From the NCBI RefSeq assembly GCF_001718195.1, contig NZ_MCNV01000021.1, forward strand, positions 62,001 to 126,000: 64,000 nucleotides of DNA, in the 5' to 3' direction. Below the pieces are notes generated by a model that had not been told where the DNA came from, did not search any database, and saw only the letters and a list, made by a program, of their open reading frames with translations. This stretch comes from Paraburkholderia nodosa. Lineage in GTDB: Bacteria; Pseudomonadota; Gammaproteobacteria; Burkholderiales; Burkholderiaceae. Below are positions 44,372 to 55,200 of the stretch, piece after piece. The position numbers were made by a program, and so were the translations under genes. Numbering within the stretch: position 1 is the stretch's first letter; the number at the start of each line of letters is the position of its first letter.

Positions 44372-46243
44372 CTAGATCCGCACAGGAGGAAACTCGGCCG
44401 CGCCCAGATTCTCGATCTCGATGTAGGCCGGCACTTCGTTCGCGGCGCGCGAGTACAAACCCGCGGCCGTTTCGGAGAAACCGAGCCGTTTGAAATAGTC
44501 GTGGCAGGTCGCATTTCTTCCGGTATCGACCAGCTCGGCGCGGACTTCCGAGCCCGACTTCAGCGCCAACCGCGTAGCTATCGCCCCGACGACCAACTCA
44601 GCGCCGAGCCCAAACACGCGGCACGACAGGACGACCTGGACAATCTTCCCGCCATTGATCAGGCAAACAGAGATGATGCCGTTGTCGATCAATTTGTCTC
44701 GCAGCGAAGAGACCACGCAGTACCCGCCCTGCGTTATGAACGCCTCGAACTCTGACCGCTCCCATCTTTTCCCCGTCGTATTGAATTGATTCGTCTTGTT
44801 GATAAGCTCGAACGCGCGATCGAAGTGTCTGGATTGCGGCGTCTTGATCAAGAAGAATGACTGGCGAAGCTGTAACGAAGCTAGCCACTCTTCCCGCGAA
44901 ACACCCTTGTTCGCGTCGGCACTGGCTTCGCGCTGCGAAATAGCGCGCACGAGTTCGGTGCGGCGCGCTGACTCTTCGGTGAAAATGGGAACCTGCGTTT
45001 CGGCCGATCGCAAAATGATTCGCCGCCAGTCGTAGTGATTTCCGCCGAGGCAACGAATGGCCGGGATCGCCGCCTTCACCTCCGACAACTCACGGTCGTT
45101 GTCGTCGATAAAGACACAGTTGCCTGGAAGCAGATTCACCTCCTTGAGGATTTCAAGGATGTTCTGCGACTTGGGCTTCCAGTTGATACGCACGCACGCG
45201 AAGTCGTCCATGGTGATGGCGCCGCGCCAGATGGCGTTGAACCGTTCAATGGTGGGCGCTTCTTCATTCTTGCTGCAGATCGCCAGCAATCCGCCACGCT
45301 TCTTGAAGAACAGCAAGGCTTCAGCGAGGCCAATAGGCCAGCCTTCGATGCGCTGTTCCAGGCTCACGCTCTCGCCTTCCGCCGCCACGCCGCGCCACAT
45401 GGTGTCGTCGAGATCGACGATAATCAGCTTCACCGGGTCTTGCTGCTCGATGACCTTGACTATCATTTCAATCCGCGCAAGGAATGCGAGGGTAAATTCG
45501 CGGGACGCGACCTCGTAGGTCATGATATTCCCGATTGCCTTGGGCGCAATCAGGCGATTTGCGTCCAGCTTGAAGTCCCAATCGTTGATGAACGACGCAT
45601 GCGAGCTGCTCAACAGGACATCATCCTGCAGGTGTCGGCGGCCAATAAAATTCAATATTTCATTGGCGTCGAGAAAGTAGCAATTATTCGTCTTGCGCAC
45701 GGCGTCCGACAAAAGTCGGTTGATCTCCCGCGCCAGATATCCAGGCGATGTCATACCGAATGGATCGATGAGATCGCCGTCGTAGTTGAAGCTCGGCTCG
45801 AAAAACGACATGAAGACGACAGGAGCCGTCGTGATCTGCGCGGCGACTTGTGCCACTTTCTGGGCGAGATACTCCCCTGTTCTTTCCAGAAAAGCGTGCG
45901 CTTCGTCGTCGGAACGCAGACGCGAGAAGACCATGTCCACGACAGGTTCAGGCGTTTGCGTCACTTCGCCCAGAATGTGACGGAGCGTGAGATTCACGAC
46001 GACGACGTCATCGGTTGGCGCGGCCTCCGGGATCGGAGCGTGGCGTCTCGAGCCCATCAGTATGTGGCGGATGTTGTGCCCCGAGTTTGCGCTTCGCTTA
46101 ACGAGCATCTCCACAGAACACGTGCCGAGCAGCAATATATTGAGCTTGCGCGAATGGATCGCGAGCGACGTCGGCGGCAACGGTAAATTGACCTGTTTAT
46201 CGGCGACGGATGAGTAAAACAAATCGCGGACAAATTGACGCAT
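44372..46243 (-). CDS. FkbH-like HAD-family protein (1,3-bisphosphoglycerate-derived glyceryl transfer type)
   Basis: The product has about 623 residues in three parts: an N-terminal region of about 260 residues resembling the front domain of long FkbH proteins (LLLGTCSVEMLVKRS), a HAD domain with VDLDDTMWRGV and GNCVFIDDNDRE, and a C-terminal GNAT-like part with INKTNQFNTTGKRW, the FkbH signature. FkbH enzymes load a glyceryl unit from 1,3-bisphosphoglycerate onto an acyl carrier protein in polyketide pathways. Other members act in polysaccharide loci. Facing the NRPS-PKS cluster, it could serve that product, but no free ACP or FkbG/FkbD/FkbI partner is present. ATG 46243 has GAGG six bases upstream and is preferred over GTG 46273. 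Confidence 0.85.
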   Translation of the reverse strand: MRQFVRDLFYSSVADKQVNLPLPPTSLAIHSRKLNILLLGTCSVEMLVKRSANSGHNIRHILMGSRRHAPIPEAAPTDDVVVVNLTLRHILGEVTQTPEPVVDMVFSRLRSDDEAHAFLERTGEYLAQKVAQVAAQITTAPVVFMSFFEPSFNYDGDLIDPFGMTSPGYLAREINRLLSDAVRKTNNCYFLDANEILNFIGRRHLQDDVLLSSSHASFINDWDFKLDANRLIAPKAIGNIMTYEVASREFTLAFLARIEMIVKVIEQQDPVKLIIVDLDDTMWRGVAAEGESVSLEQRIEGWPIGLAEALLFFKKRGGLLAICSKNEEAPTIERFNAIWRGAITMDDFACVRINWKPKSQNILEILKEVNLLPGNCVFIDDNDRELSEVKAAIPAIRCLGGNHYDWRRIILRSAETQVPIFTEESARRTELVRAISQREASADANKGVSREEWLASLQLRQSFFLIKTPQSRHFDRAFELINKTNQFNTTGKRWERSEFEAFITQGGYCVVSSLRDKLIDNGIISVCLINGGKIVQVVLSCRVFGLGAELVVGAIATRLALKSGSEVRAELVDTGRNATCHDYFKRLGFSETAAGLYSRAANEVPAYIEIENLGAAEFPPVRI

Positions 46244-46525
46244 TTGGGGCCTCGAAGTCGAAACGTTCTCCACACGCTGCCGCTTGCGGCCTTGAGATTA
46301 GAGCAGAGCGCAGGCGCACCCTCTGTGCGCCGACATACACAACCCCAGCCGGATGCAGCGCGCGCGACGTTTGTAAACGTCCTCGACATAACGGGGCCGC
46401 GCGGAGAATATAAAGGGGAAGAACCAGCCCTTGACAAGAGCGTCGAACTTCGAGGCGATCCAACTGGAGGGGGCAAGCTTACCGGGTCGCTGGCTATGAC
46501 TTTTATTTTTTAAGGCCGATGCATC

Positions 46526-47464
46526 TCACGTCGAATAATCCTCAGCGTGGATTATCCGTCTCAACTGTTTGATTAGATTCACTCCGCCCCATCCGATGAC
46601 CAGCCTGGCGAACAGCGACGCCCAATCCTTGCTGGGCATCTCAATCTCCCTCAACAAAACTCGCTCAACAATGGCAAGCCTCAAGGCAATACTCATTTTC
46701 TTGTAAATCAGGACATTAAATATAAACGACGAGACATGCCCTTTTGACATCAGCTTGCTATATTTTTCGAAAAACTCGAGACTAGGTTCGCAACTGACCG
46801 CCTTCGATATTCTGGCGGGACTTTCGCTCAGGGAATACTCCACCAGTGCATCGTGCAAATAAACAAAGACGCAGCCAGCCATTTCAGCCCGAATGGCGAA
46901 ATCCCAGTCCTGATGACGGCGCAACGAGCCATCGAAACTGATCAGCGGGTACTGATGACGCCACATCATGATCGACGAGGTCTGAATATAGCCCCCTTCC
47001 AGCAGGACGAAGTCGAGCATCGACTGGCCATCGTAGGGAGAGCGGTTGCCCAGGATGCGCCGGCCTGCGTCCGTTAGCACGACATTACTGAAGAGTACCT
47101 TTGCTTCGTTGCCGGCAGGCTTGGGTCCGAATGCGGCGATGCAGCATTCGAGCTTGTTCGGGAGCCATCGGTCGTCAGCGTCCAGGAAGGCGATCAGATC
47201 ACCGGTGGCCTCTTCAATGCCCCGGTTACGACACCACGCCGCGCCATGGTTCTCGCTTTCACGAATCAGGCGCAAGACAATGTTGTCTCCGCAACGGCTC
47301 GGCAATTCGAACTGCAGCCCCGATGCATCATCGACGACGATAATTTCCCGCGGAACAACGGTTTGACTGGAAATCGATTCTATTGCAACCCAAAGCAAAT
47401 CAAGGCTGTTGTAGTGTGGAATGATCACACTCACGTTGTAGACATTGTCAAAAACACGCCCCAT
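46526..47464 (-). CDS. GT2 family glycosyltransferase
   Basis: The 312-residue GT-A enzyme has VSVIIPHYNSLDLLWVAI, VDDAS and LDADDRW (the DxD metal site), then HQDWDFAIRA. The C-terminal 90 residues are helical. No membrane helices are seen, so it is likely a soluble cytoplasmic transferase. The gene is noticeably more A/T-rich than its neighbours, especially towards the 3' end. It lies 282 bases before the FkbH-like gene on the same strand and could be cotranscribed. Its link to the NRPS product or to a surface glycan is open. Confidence 0.85.
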   Translation of the reverse strand: MGRVFDNVYNVSVIIPHYNSLDLLWVAIESISSQTVVPREIIVVDDASGLQFELPSRCGDNIVLRLIRESENHGAAWCRNRGIEEATGDLIAFLDADDRWLPNKLECCIAAFGPKPAGNEAKVLFSNVVLTDAGRRILGNRSPYDGQSMLDFVLLEGGYIQTSSIMMWRHQYPLISFDGSLRRHQDWDFAIRAEMAGCVFVYLHDALVEYSLSESPARISKAVSCEPSLEFFEKYSKLMSKGHVSSFIFNVLIYKKMSIALRLAIVERVLLREIEMPSKDWASLFARLVIGWGGVNLIKQLRRIIHAEDYST

Positions 47465-48103
47465 CCCACACCTCGAATCTGAATTTCGACAACTTCCTCG
47501 TGCAAAGAGTAAAACTATCGATCTTGATCTGGTAGCGCGTCAATCGCACCCATTCTTACCGTTCATTACCGGAAATCGATCTAGCGGTTGGAAATCCGGC
47601 AATATTTCTTACATAACAATTAAACATACTTTCTAATTCCATACAGAATCGAGCGACATGCCTTCCCCAAACGGGTTTCGGACCAGTCTTTTCAAGGAGA
47701 TCATGGAACTGACTCAGTTCAATAACGAACACAATCGACAGGCGTTCTGGATGCCAAACCAATAGACGATTCGTCCGGCACTGCCTCGAGTCACAAAGGA
47801 CCGTGCAGCCCAGCTACTTTCGGAGAGCCTCACAGGATTTGTGTCGACGCCTCGTTTCGGCAATTGTCGCGTCGGCTCGTCGATCCCCGTACACACGCGC
47901 GCACGCAGTACAGCGTAATTTCTTCACGCTCTGACGAATCGTAGGCCGTGTCGCGAGACCTGTTCCGTGGGTTGCCCAACAAATCCGCGAGAGTTGTATC
48001 TGTACATTATCTTGTGTGTCGGCCGCTCGTTGCGCACTCAACCGGATGGGCGCGAAGCCCTGCCGCCCCGACACTTCCAACAGCAAGTCGAACCAGGCCC
48101 TCA
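47465..48103. other. divergent intergenic region, no gene seen
   Basis: These 639 bases between the leftward GT2 gene and the rightward phosphopantetheinyl transferase include an A/T-rich patch at about 47570-47650 that probably holds promoters. Short open frames here have no codon bias or recognisable similarity. Confidence 0.4.
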
Positions 48104-48814
48104 ATGTCCTCGTCGCCGCTCACGCCGCCCACCATGCAAGAGGTCCATGTCTGGCAATGGGACCTCGATGCCTGTGGGAGCGATTTCGATCGGTACTGGG
48201 CGATGCTATCCGCGCAGGAACACGAGCGCGCCGGCAACTTTCGCTTCGAGTTGCATCGCCGCCGGTACGTAATTGGACGGGGAGAAGTCAGACAAGTTCT
48301 TGGCCGCTATCTCGCGCGATCCCCGCGGGCGGTCGCACTTGAGTATGGTCCGGAAGGCAAACCGTTTTGCACGAGCCAACCTGCTGGATGGCGGATCTGC
48401 TTCAACCTGAGCCACAGCGAAAATACGGCGGCGCTCGCCATTTCGAACGGCTTCGAGGTGGGCATCGACGTTGAACAGGTTCGTGCGATCGAGGAAAACA
48501 TGCCGCTCCAGGTCTTCTCCGCCAGGGAGCGCGAACAATTCGACGCGCTCCCGGCATCGGAACGGCAAATGGTTTTCTTTGAAACCTGGGCGCGCAAGGA
48601 AGCCTGCCTGAAGGCGCTCGGGAGCGGCTTCATCCTGCCGCCGGAGCATTTCGAGTTCGATCTTGCCGTTCATGGCGACACGACACCGCGCTTCGTCGGG
48701 GGCGCGGCTCAGGAAGCCTCGCATTGGCGCGTTCGCGCCCTGTCACCCAGTCCGACCTGTGCGGGGGCAGTGGCGGCCCGCCACAGTGGCTGGTCGATCA
48801 TCGACATGAACTGA
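48104..48814 (+). CDS. 4'-phosphopantetheinyl transferase, Sfp type
   Basis: The product has about 236 residues. The Sfp-family signature is clear: GIDVEQV for Mg binding and WARKEACLKALGSGF for the CoA/catalytic region, with FNLSHSENTAALA before them. It activates carrier domains by adding phosphopantetheine from CoA to a Ser, and the three carrier domains of the NRPS-PKS gene downstream are obvious clients. The start is uncertain (48104 or 48134), neither having a clear ribosome binding site. Confidence 0.93.
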   Translation: MSSSPLTPPTMQEVHVWQWDLDACGSDFDRYWAMLSAQEHERAGNFRFELHRRRYVIGRGEVRQVLGRYLARSPRAVALEYGPEGKPFCTSQPAGWRICFNLSHSENTAALAISNGFEVGIDVEQVRAIEENMPLQVFSAREREQFDALPASERQMVFFETWARKEACLKALGSGFILPPEHFEFDLAVHGDTTPRFVGGAAQEASHWRVRALSPSPTCAGAVAARHSGWSIIDMN

Positions 48815-49246
48815 CTTCCCAAGGCCTCGGGAACGCCGGCATCGTCCATTCCGGCCGCACGATCCGCTTGTTGCCACGCACAACGCAACACAGGAATCGC
48901 CAGTCTTCGCCTCGAAACAACGCACCCTGGACCCACGCCGCGAATACCGCCAAACCCGCTCGCATGGCGGAATGCAGGCCGCGGCCTGCGCTCCGTGCGC
49001 CCCCGCCGCCCCAGCGCGATGTGTTGCTGCAGCACATCGTGTGTGCGAAGGCGAACGGATAGGCATCACGTGGAAGTTTAACTTCCTCTTACAGCAGGCT
49101 TCGGGCGTGGGAGACACGCCAGCCGCGCAGGACTGCGGGCGGCTTGCGTATCCCGTCACCGGCAGCCGTTATGCGCAAACGCCGCGTGTACATCGCCAGG
49201 CCTGGCTCAACCCCGGACCTTCGTCCAAATTATGGGGGAGTAGCAA
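48815..49246. other. intergenic region upstream of the NRPS-PKS gene
   Basis: No gene is supported in these 432 bases. It contains the dyad at 49072-49086 and the strong ribosome binding site GGGGGAG (49234-49240) six bases before the NRPS start. Confidence 0.5.
49072..49086. promoter_or_regulatory. 7-bp perfect dyad upstream of the NRPS-PKS gene
   Basis: GGAAGTT-T-AACTTCC lies 160 bases before the NRPS start. It may bind a dimeric regulator or fold as a hairpin in the leader. No second copy was noticed. Confidence 0.35.
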
Positions 49247-52200
49247 ATGTCACACAGAGATGGACTTTCAGGCGTTTTGCCGGGCGGGACCGATCACGTA
49301 CCTGGCGTGGCAGCGCGCTTCGATGTCGTATGTGCCGAGTTCGGCAATCATCTTGCTGTGATTGACGCCACCGGCGAAGAAGATTATGCCGCCCTCGGCG
49401 AACGTTCGGCGCGGCTCGCAACCGTCCTGCACGAAATGGGACTCGAGCCGGGCGAGCGCTGCGCGATCATGGTTGCGCGCAGCCGCGACACGCTGGCCTT
49501 GATGCTGGCGATCCTGCGGCTGGGCGCCGTCTACGTGCCGCTGGACCGCGCCTATCCCAAGACGCAACTCGATTTCATCGTTTCCGACTGCTCACCCAAG
49601 CTCATCATCGCTGAAGCGGCCGCGCTCGCCAGCGTTGGCGAACTGAACGGCGTCTGCGTCGATCTCGAGCATGTCGTGGCCGCGGCCGAGGCGGCCGAGC
49701 CCGCACCGCTCTACGCTAGCGCTCGTGACGACGCTGCCTACGTGATGTACACCTCTGGCTCGACCGGCAAACCCAAGGGCGTGATCGTGCCGCAGCGCGC
49801 GATCCTGCGCCTCGTGCAGGGCCAGACGTTCACCGACCTTTCACCCCACACGCGCTTCCTCAACCTCGCGCCGCTCGCCTTCGATGCGAGCACGCTGGAG
49901 ATCTGGGGACCGCTCCTGAACGGCGGCTGTGCCGCCATCATCAACGAGGTCCAGCCCTCTCTCGACACGATCGCGTCCGAGATAGCGCGACTTGGCGTTA
50001 CCAGCGCCTGGTTCACGGCTGGCCTCTTCAATGCGCTCGCCGACTATCGGCTGGAAGCCTTTCTTCCGCTCAAGGAGGCGCTGACGGGCGGGGACGTGCT
50101 GTCCCCCGTCCATGTTCGAAAGGTCATGGAGGCTCATCCGGGTCTGCAGATCATCAATGGCTACGGCCCGACCGAGAACACGACCTTCACCTGCTGCTAC
50201 CGCATTCCGCGTGACGGCGAGGCGCTCGCGCATGGCGATGCCATTCCCATCGGCTACGCCATCGCGGGTACGAGCGCCTACATCGTGGACGACAAGCTCA
50301 TGTCTGTTGCCGATGGAGAGGTCGGCGAACTGGTTACCGGCGGCGACGGCGTCGCGCTTGGCTATCTCAATCGCCCCGAACTGACGGCCGAGAAGTTCGT
50401 CGACGACGTTTTCGCTCCCGGCATGAAGCTCTACCGCACGGGCGACCTCGTGCGCCGCCGCGCGGACGGCGCAATCGAATTCCTCGGCCGCAACGATCGG
50501 CAGATCAAGATTGCAGGCAAACGCATCGAACTCGACGAAATCGAACATGCGTTGCGCGTGGCGCCCGGCGTCGCTGACGCGGCCGTGGCAGCATTCGATG
50601 GCCGCATGGGCAAGGCCATCGCTGGTTTCGTGAAAGCCGATGCTGCGGACGCGGACGTTCTCCTGAAAGAAATCCGCGCCTATCTCAAGTCCGCCCTGCC
50701 CGACTACATGATGCCGTCGGAGCTGCGTGTGCTGCCGGATTTTCCGCTGACGCCCAACGGCAAGATCAACCGCAAAGCGCTGCTTGCGGAAATCGATACG
50801 CAATCCGAAGCATCGGCAGCGCCCACGCCCATGGACGACGACATTGCCGACAAGCTGGCGTCCGTATTCGAAGGGCTTCTCGGCAAATCCGTCGATCGCC
50901 GCGCGAACTTCTTCGACCTCGGCTTGCGCTCGCTCGATCTGATGCGCGCGCACGCCATCATCGCGCGCGACATCGCGGCCAAGGTCGCGCTGGTGGATCT
51001 GTTCCGTCACCCCAATGTCGAGGCGCTGGCTGCGCAACTGCGTACGACGCTCCCCGCAGCGGGCAAAGACGCAATCCTCCAGCGCCGAGGCGTGCAAGGC
51101 GGGGCCATCGCAGTCGTCGGCATGTCCGGACGGTTTCCGGGCGCCCGCAACGTCTCCGAATTCTGGGCCAATATTCTCGCGGGGCGCGACTGCATCACGC
51201 ATTTCGACCTGGCGGAACTGGAGGACAGTTTCGACGACAAGTCGCGCCGCGACGCGAGCTATGTCAAGGCGCGGCCGATACTGGCGGATGTCGATCACTT
51301 CGATGCCGGCTTTTTTGGCATGCTCGCGCGCGAGTCCGCGCTCACCGACCCGCAACAGCGCCTCTTCCTCCAGATCGCCTGGGAAGCGTTCGAAGATGCT
51401 GGCTACGACCCGGCGACGATCGCTGGTGCCGTCGGGGTGTTCGCCGGCACGTCGATGAACACGTACTTCCTCAAGCACATCCTCACCGATCGCGCGGTCA
51501 TCGACGAATTTACGAGCCAGTTCCAGATCGGCGAGTATCAAAAGCTCGTCGGGGCCGGTGATTTCGTCGCGACCCGCACCGCTTACAAGCTCGGGCTCAC
51601 GGGGCCGGCCATCTCCGTGCAAACGGCATGCTCCACCTCGCTCACCGCGATCAGCCTCGCCGTCGAGAACCTTCGTGCCGGACGCTGCGACATGGCGCTG
51701 GCCGGCGGCGTCTCGATCACCTTCCCGCAAAAGCGCGGTTACTTCTACGAAGAAGGCGGTATGGGCGCGCCCGACGGCGTGTGCCGTCCGTTCGATGCCG
51801 ATGCGAAGGGCACGGTGTTCGGTAGCGGCGCGGGCGTCGTCCTGCTCAAACGTCTCGAAGACGCCATCGCCGACGAAGATCCGATCTATGCGGTGATCCG
51901 CGGCGTGGGCATCAACAACGACGGCTCCGACAAGGTCGGCTTCACCGCGCCGAGCGTCGATGCCCAGGCCCGCGCCATTGCGATCGCGCATGCCGAGGCC
52001 GGCATCGATCCGGCCTCGATTGGCTATATCGAGGCCCATGGCACGGCTACGCCGCTTGGCGATCCGATCGAATTCGCGGGCCTCGTGCAGGCGTTTCGCC
52101 TGGGCGGCGCCGAGGGCGGCCAGTTCTGCGCACTCGGCTCGGCGAAGGCCAACGTGGGGCACCTCGACGCGGCCGCGGGCGTGACGGGTTTCATCGCCGC

Positions 52201-55200
52201 GTCGCTCGCGCTGCGCAACCGCACCTTGCCGCCGCTCACGCATTTCCGTTCGCCCAACCCCGGCATCGACCTGGCCAGCAGTCCGTTTTTCTTCAATACA
52301 GCCGAGCGTCCCTGGGCTGAGGGCGCTACGCCACGCCGGGCCGGCGTGAGTTCCCTCGGCGTCGGCGGGACGAACGTGCATGTGGTGCTCGAAGAGGCGC
52401 CTAGCCGTACCGCCCCGGGCGAGCAAAGCGAACAACTCCAGATCCTGCCGGTATCGGCCCGCAGCGCCGCCGCACTCGAGCGCGCGAAGGCGAATCTCGC
52501 CACGCACCTCGCAAACCATCCGGAGATCGCACTGGCCGACGTGGCCGCGACGCTGCAAACGGGACGCCGCGATTTCGCGCACCGCGCCGTTGTTGTCGCC
52601 GAGAGCGTGGAGCAGGCCCAGGCCAAGCTGCAGAAAGGCGCGATCGAAGCACAGGCCCCGCTGGCCACGCCTGCAGTCGTCTTCATGTTCCCCGGCCAGG
52701 GCGCGCAGTATCCGGGCATGGGCGCCGCGCTCTATCGCACCGAACCGGTCTATCGCGAGTGGATCGACAGGGGCGCCGAGGCGCTCGCCCCCCATCTCGG
52801 CCTGGACATCCGCACGCTGCTGTTGAGCGAAGCCCCGGAAGGCGACGACACCCCGCACCCGATCCGCTCGACGATCTACGCGCAGCCTGCGCTCTTCCTC
52901 GTCGAATATGCGCTCGCGCAGTTGTGGATCTCGCGCGGCATCAAGCCGGCAGCCATGATCGGCCACAGCGTCGGCGAACTGGTTGCGGCGTGCGTGGCGG
53001 AGGCGATCGCCTTCGAGGATGCGCTGTGCCTCATCGCGCAACGCGGCGCGCTCATGCAGTCGGCCGAACCGGGCGCGATGCTGGTCGTGCGCCTGTCGGA
53101 GGCCGAACTCAGCGCGATGCTGCCCGCCGACGTCGATCTCGCCGCGATCAATGCGCCGACGCTCAGCGTCGTGGCAGGCCCCTTCGCGGCCATCGAGGCA
53201 TGCGAGGCCACGCTCAAGGCGCGCGACATCGAGCATCGACGCCTGCACACTTCGCACGCGTTCCACTCGCGCATGATGTCGGGCGTCGTCGACGATCTGG
53301 CCAAGGTCGCCAACAGCCTTTCTTTCGCGCGGCCGAAGATTCCGTACGTGTCCTCCGTGACCGGCCAATGGGCGGCGATGGATCAGCCGGTCTCGGGAGC
53401 GTACTGGGCCAGCCATTGCCGCAATGTCGTGCGCTTTAGCGACGCGCTGGCCACTGTCACGGCAGAGGGCAAGCCGCTGCTGCTCGAAATCGGCCCGGGC
53501 CGCACGCTCTCGACCTTTGTCCTGCAGGGCTTGCCCAAGGACCGGCATCAGGGCGCGATTGCCTCGCTGCCCGACTTCGCGACGTGCGAGCGCGAGCTTG
53601 CCGTCCTCGCCGAGGCGACCGGGCGCCTGTGGCTGAACGGCGTCAAGCCGAACTGGAAAACGCTGCTAGCTGAAACCGGCCGCCGCGTTTCGCTACCGAC
53701 CTATCCCTTCGAGCCGGAACGGCACTGGATTGACGCCCCGGCAACCGCCTCTTCAGGTCAGCCGACGACCATTGCCCCAGCGATTGCCGCGCAAGCCTCG
53801 TCCGAAGCCCTAAACGATATGCCTCAGATCGCCATGACCCAAACCGTCCAAATCGACCGCAAACCGCGTCTCATTGCCGAACTGGCGTCACTGCTCGCCG
53901 AAATGTCGGGCGAAGCACCGGACACGTCCAGTCCGGACGTGACCTTCTGGGATCTCGGTTACGACTCGCTCTTCATGGGGCAAGTGTCCCGGCAGCTGCG
54001 CCGCCGCTACGACGTCACGATCAGCTTCCGGCAGATCATGAGCGACTATCCGACGCTGCCGGCCCTCGCGCAGTTCCTCGATGGCGCCATGCCGCCTGAT
54101 CCGGAGGTGCCTGCCGAAGCTGCGCCGGTTGCTGCACCTGTTGCTGCGCCGGCCGCAGTTCAAGCCGCGGCCGCGCCTGTCGCCATTGCCGCAGCACCTG
54201 TGGCTGTGCAAATGGCCGCTGCACCGGCCACAGGCGACCTCCAGTCGGTGATCCGCGAGCAACTCGCCGCGATGCAGTCGGTGATGGCGCGTCAGCTCGA
54301 GGTGCTGCAAGGTGCGCCGCTAGCCGTGCCGCAGCCCGCCGCGGCCCAAATCGCGGTGCCCGCCGCCGCCGCAGCGCCCGCACCTGCCGCAGCGCCTGCG
54401 CACTCCGCCGGTCCCGAGATCAAGTTCGAGGAAAACCGCCCGTCGCGCTTCACCGCGTACAAGCCGGGCGCCGCACACTCGGCCCAGATGACCGACGCCC
54501 AGAAGGCGTTCATCACCGACCTTGCCGCGCGCTACTCGGCGAAAACCGCCACCTCCAAGGCTCGCACGCAATCCTACCGGGCCGTGCTCGCCGATCCGCG
54601 TACCGCCAGCGGCTTCCGCGAGGAATGGAAGGAGCTTGTCTATCCGATCGTCGCCCAGCGCTCGAAGGGCTCGAAGATCTGGGACGTGGACGGCAATGAG
54701 TACATCGACGTGGTCAACGGCTACGGCCAGACCGCGTTCGGCCACACACCCGATTTCGTGGTTGCCGCGGTCAACGCGCAATTGGCAGAAGGCTTCGCGA
54801 TCGGACCGCAGTCGCCGCTCGCGGGCGAAGTCGCGCAGATGTTCTCCGAGATGACGGGCCATCAGCGCGTCACGTTCTGCAATACCGGCTCGGAAGCCGT
54901 GATGGCGGCGATGCGCCTCGCGCGCACGGTGACCGGCAAGGACAAGGTCGTCTGCTTCGACGGCGACTATCACGGCCAGTTCGATGAAGTGCTCGTGAAG
55001 CCGGGCAGCGAAGCGGGCGTGCCGCGCGCATTCCCGCTCGCGCCGGGAATCCCGCAGACCTCCGTGGGCAACATGGTCGTGCTGCCCTACGCGCGTCCCG
55101 AAAGCCTCGAGTGGATCAAGGCAAATATCGACGATATCGCAGCCGTCCTGATCGAGCCGGTGCAGTCGCGCCATCCCAATCTGCGTCCGAAGGAGTTCGT

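Noticed and set aside
48724..49062. 112-residue open frame after the phosphopantetheinyl transferase
   Set aside because: It overlaps the 3' end of that gene in another frame, has no family similarity and has no ribosome binding site.
49841..53548. 1235-residue open frame antisense to the NRPS-PKS gene
   Set aside because: It is the mirror of strong GC3 codon bias in the real gene. The Arg/His/Asp-rich translation has no family motif. The same applies to 54320-56812 and 57392-59500 on the minus strand.
54110..54420. GCC/GCG-rich repeat-like DNA in the NRPS gene
   Set aside because: It encodes the Ala/Pro linker between the second carrier and the aminotransferase. The units are irregular, so it is not listed as a separate tandem repeat.
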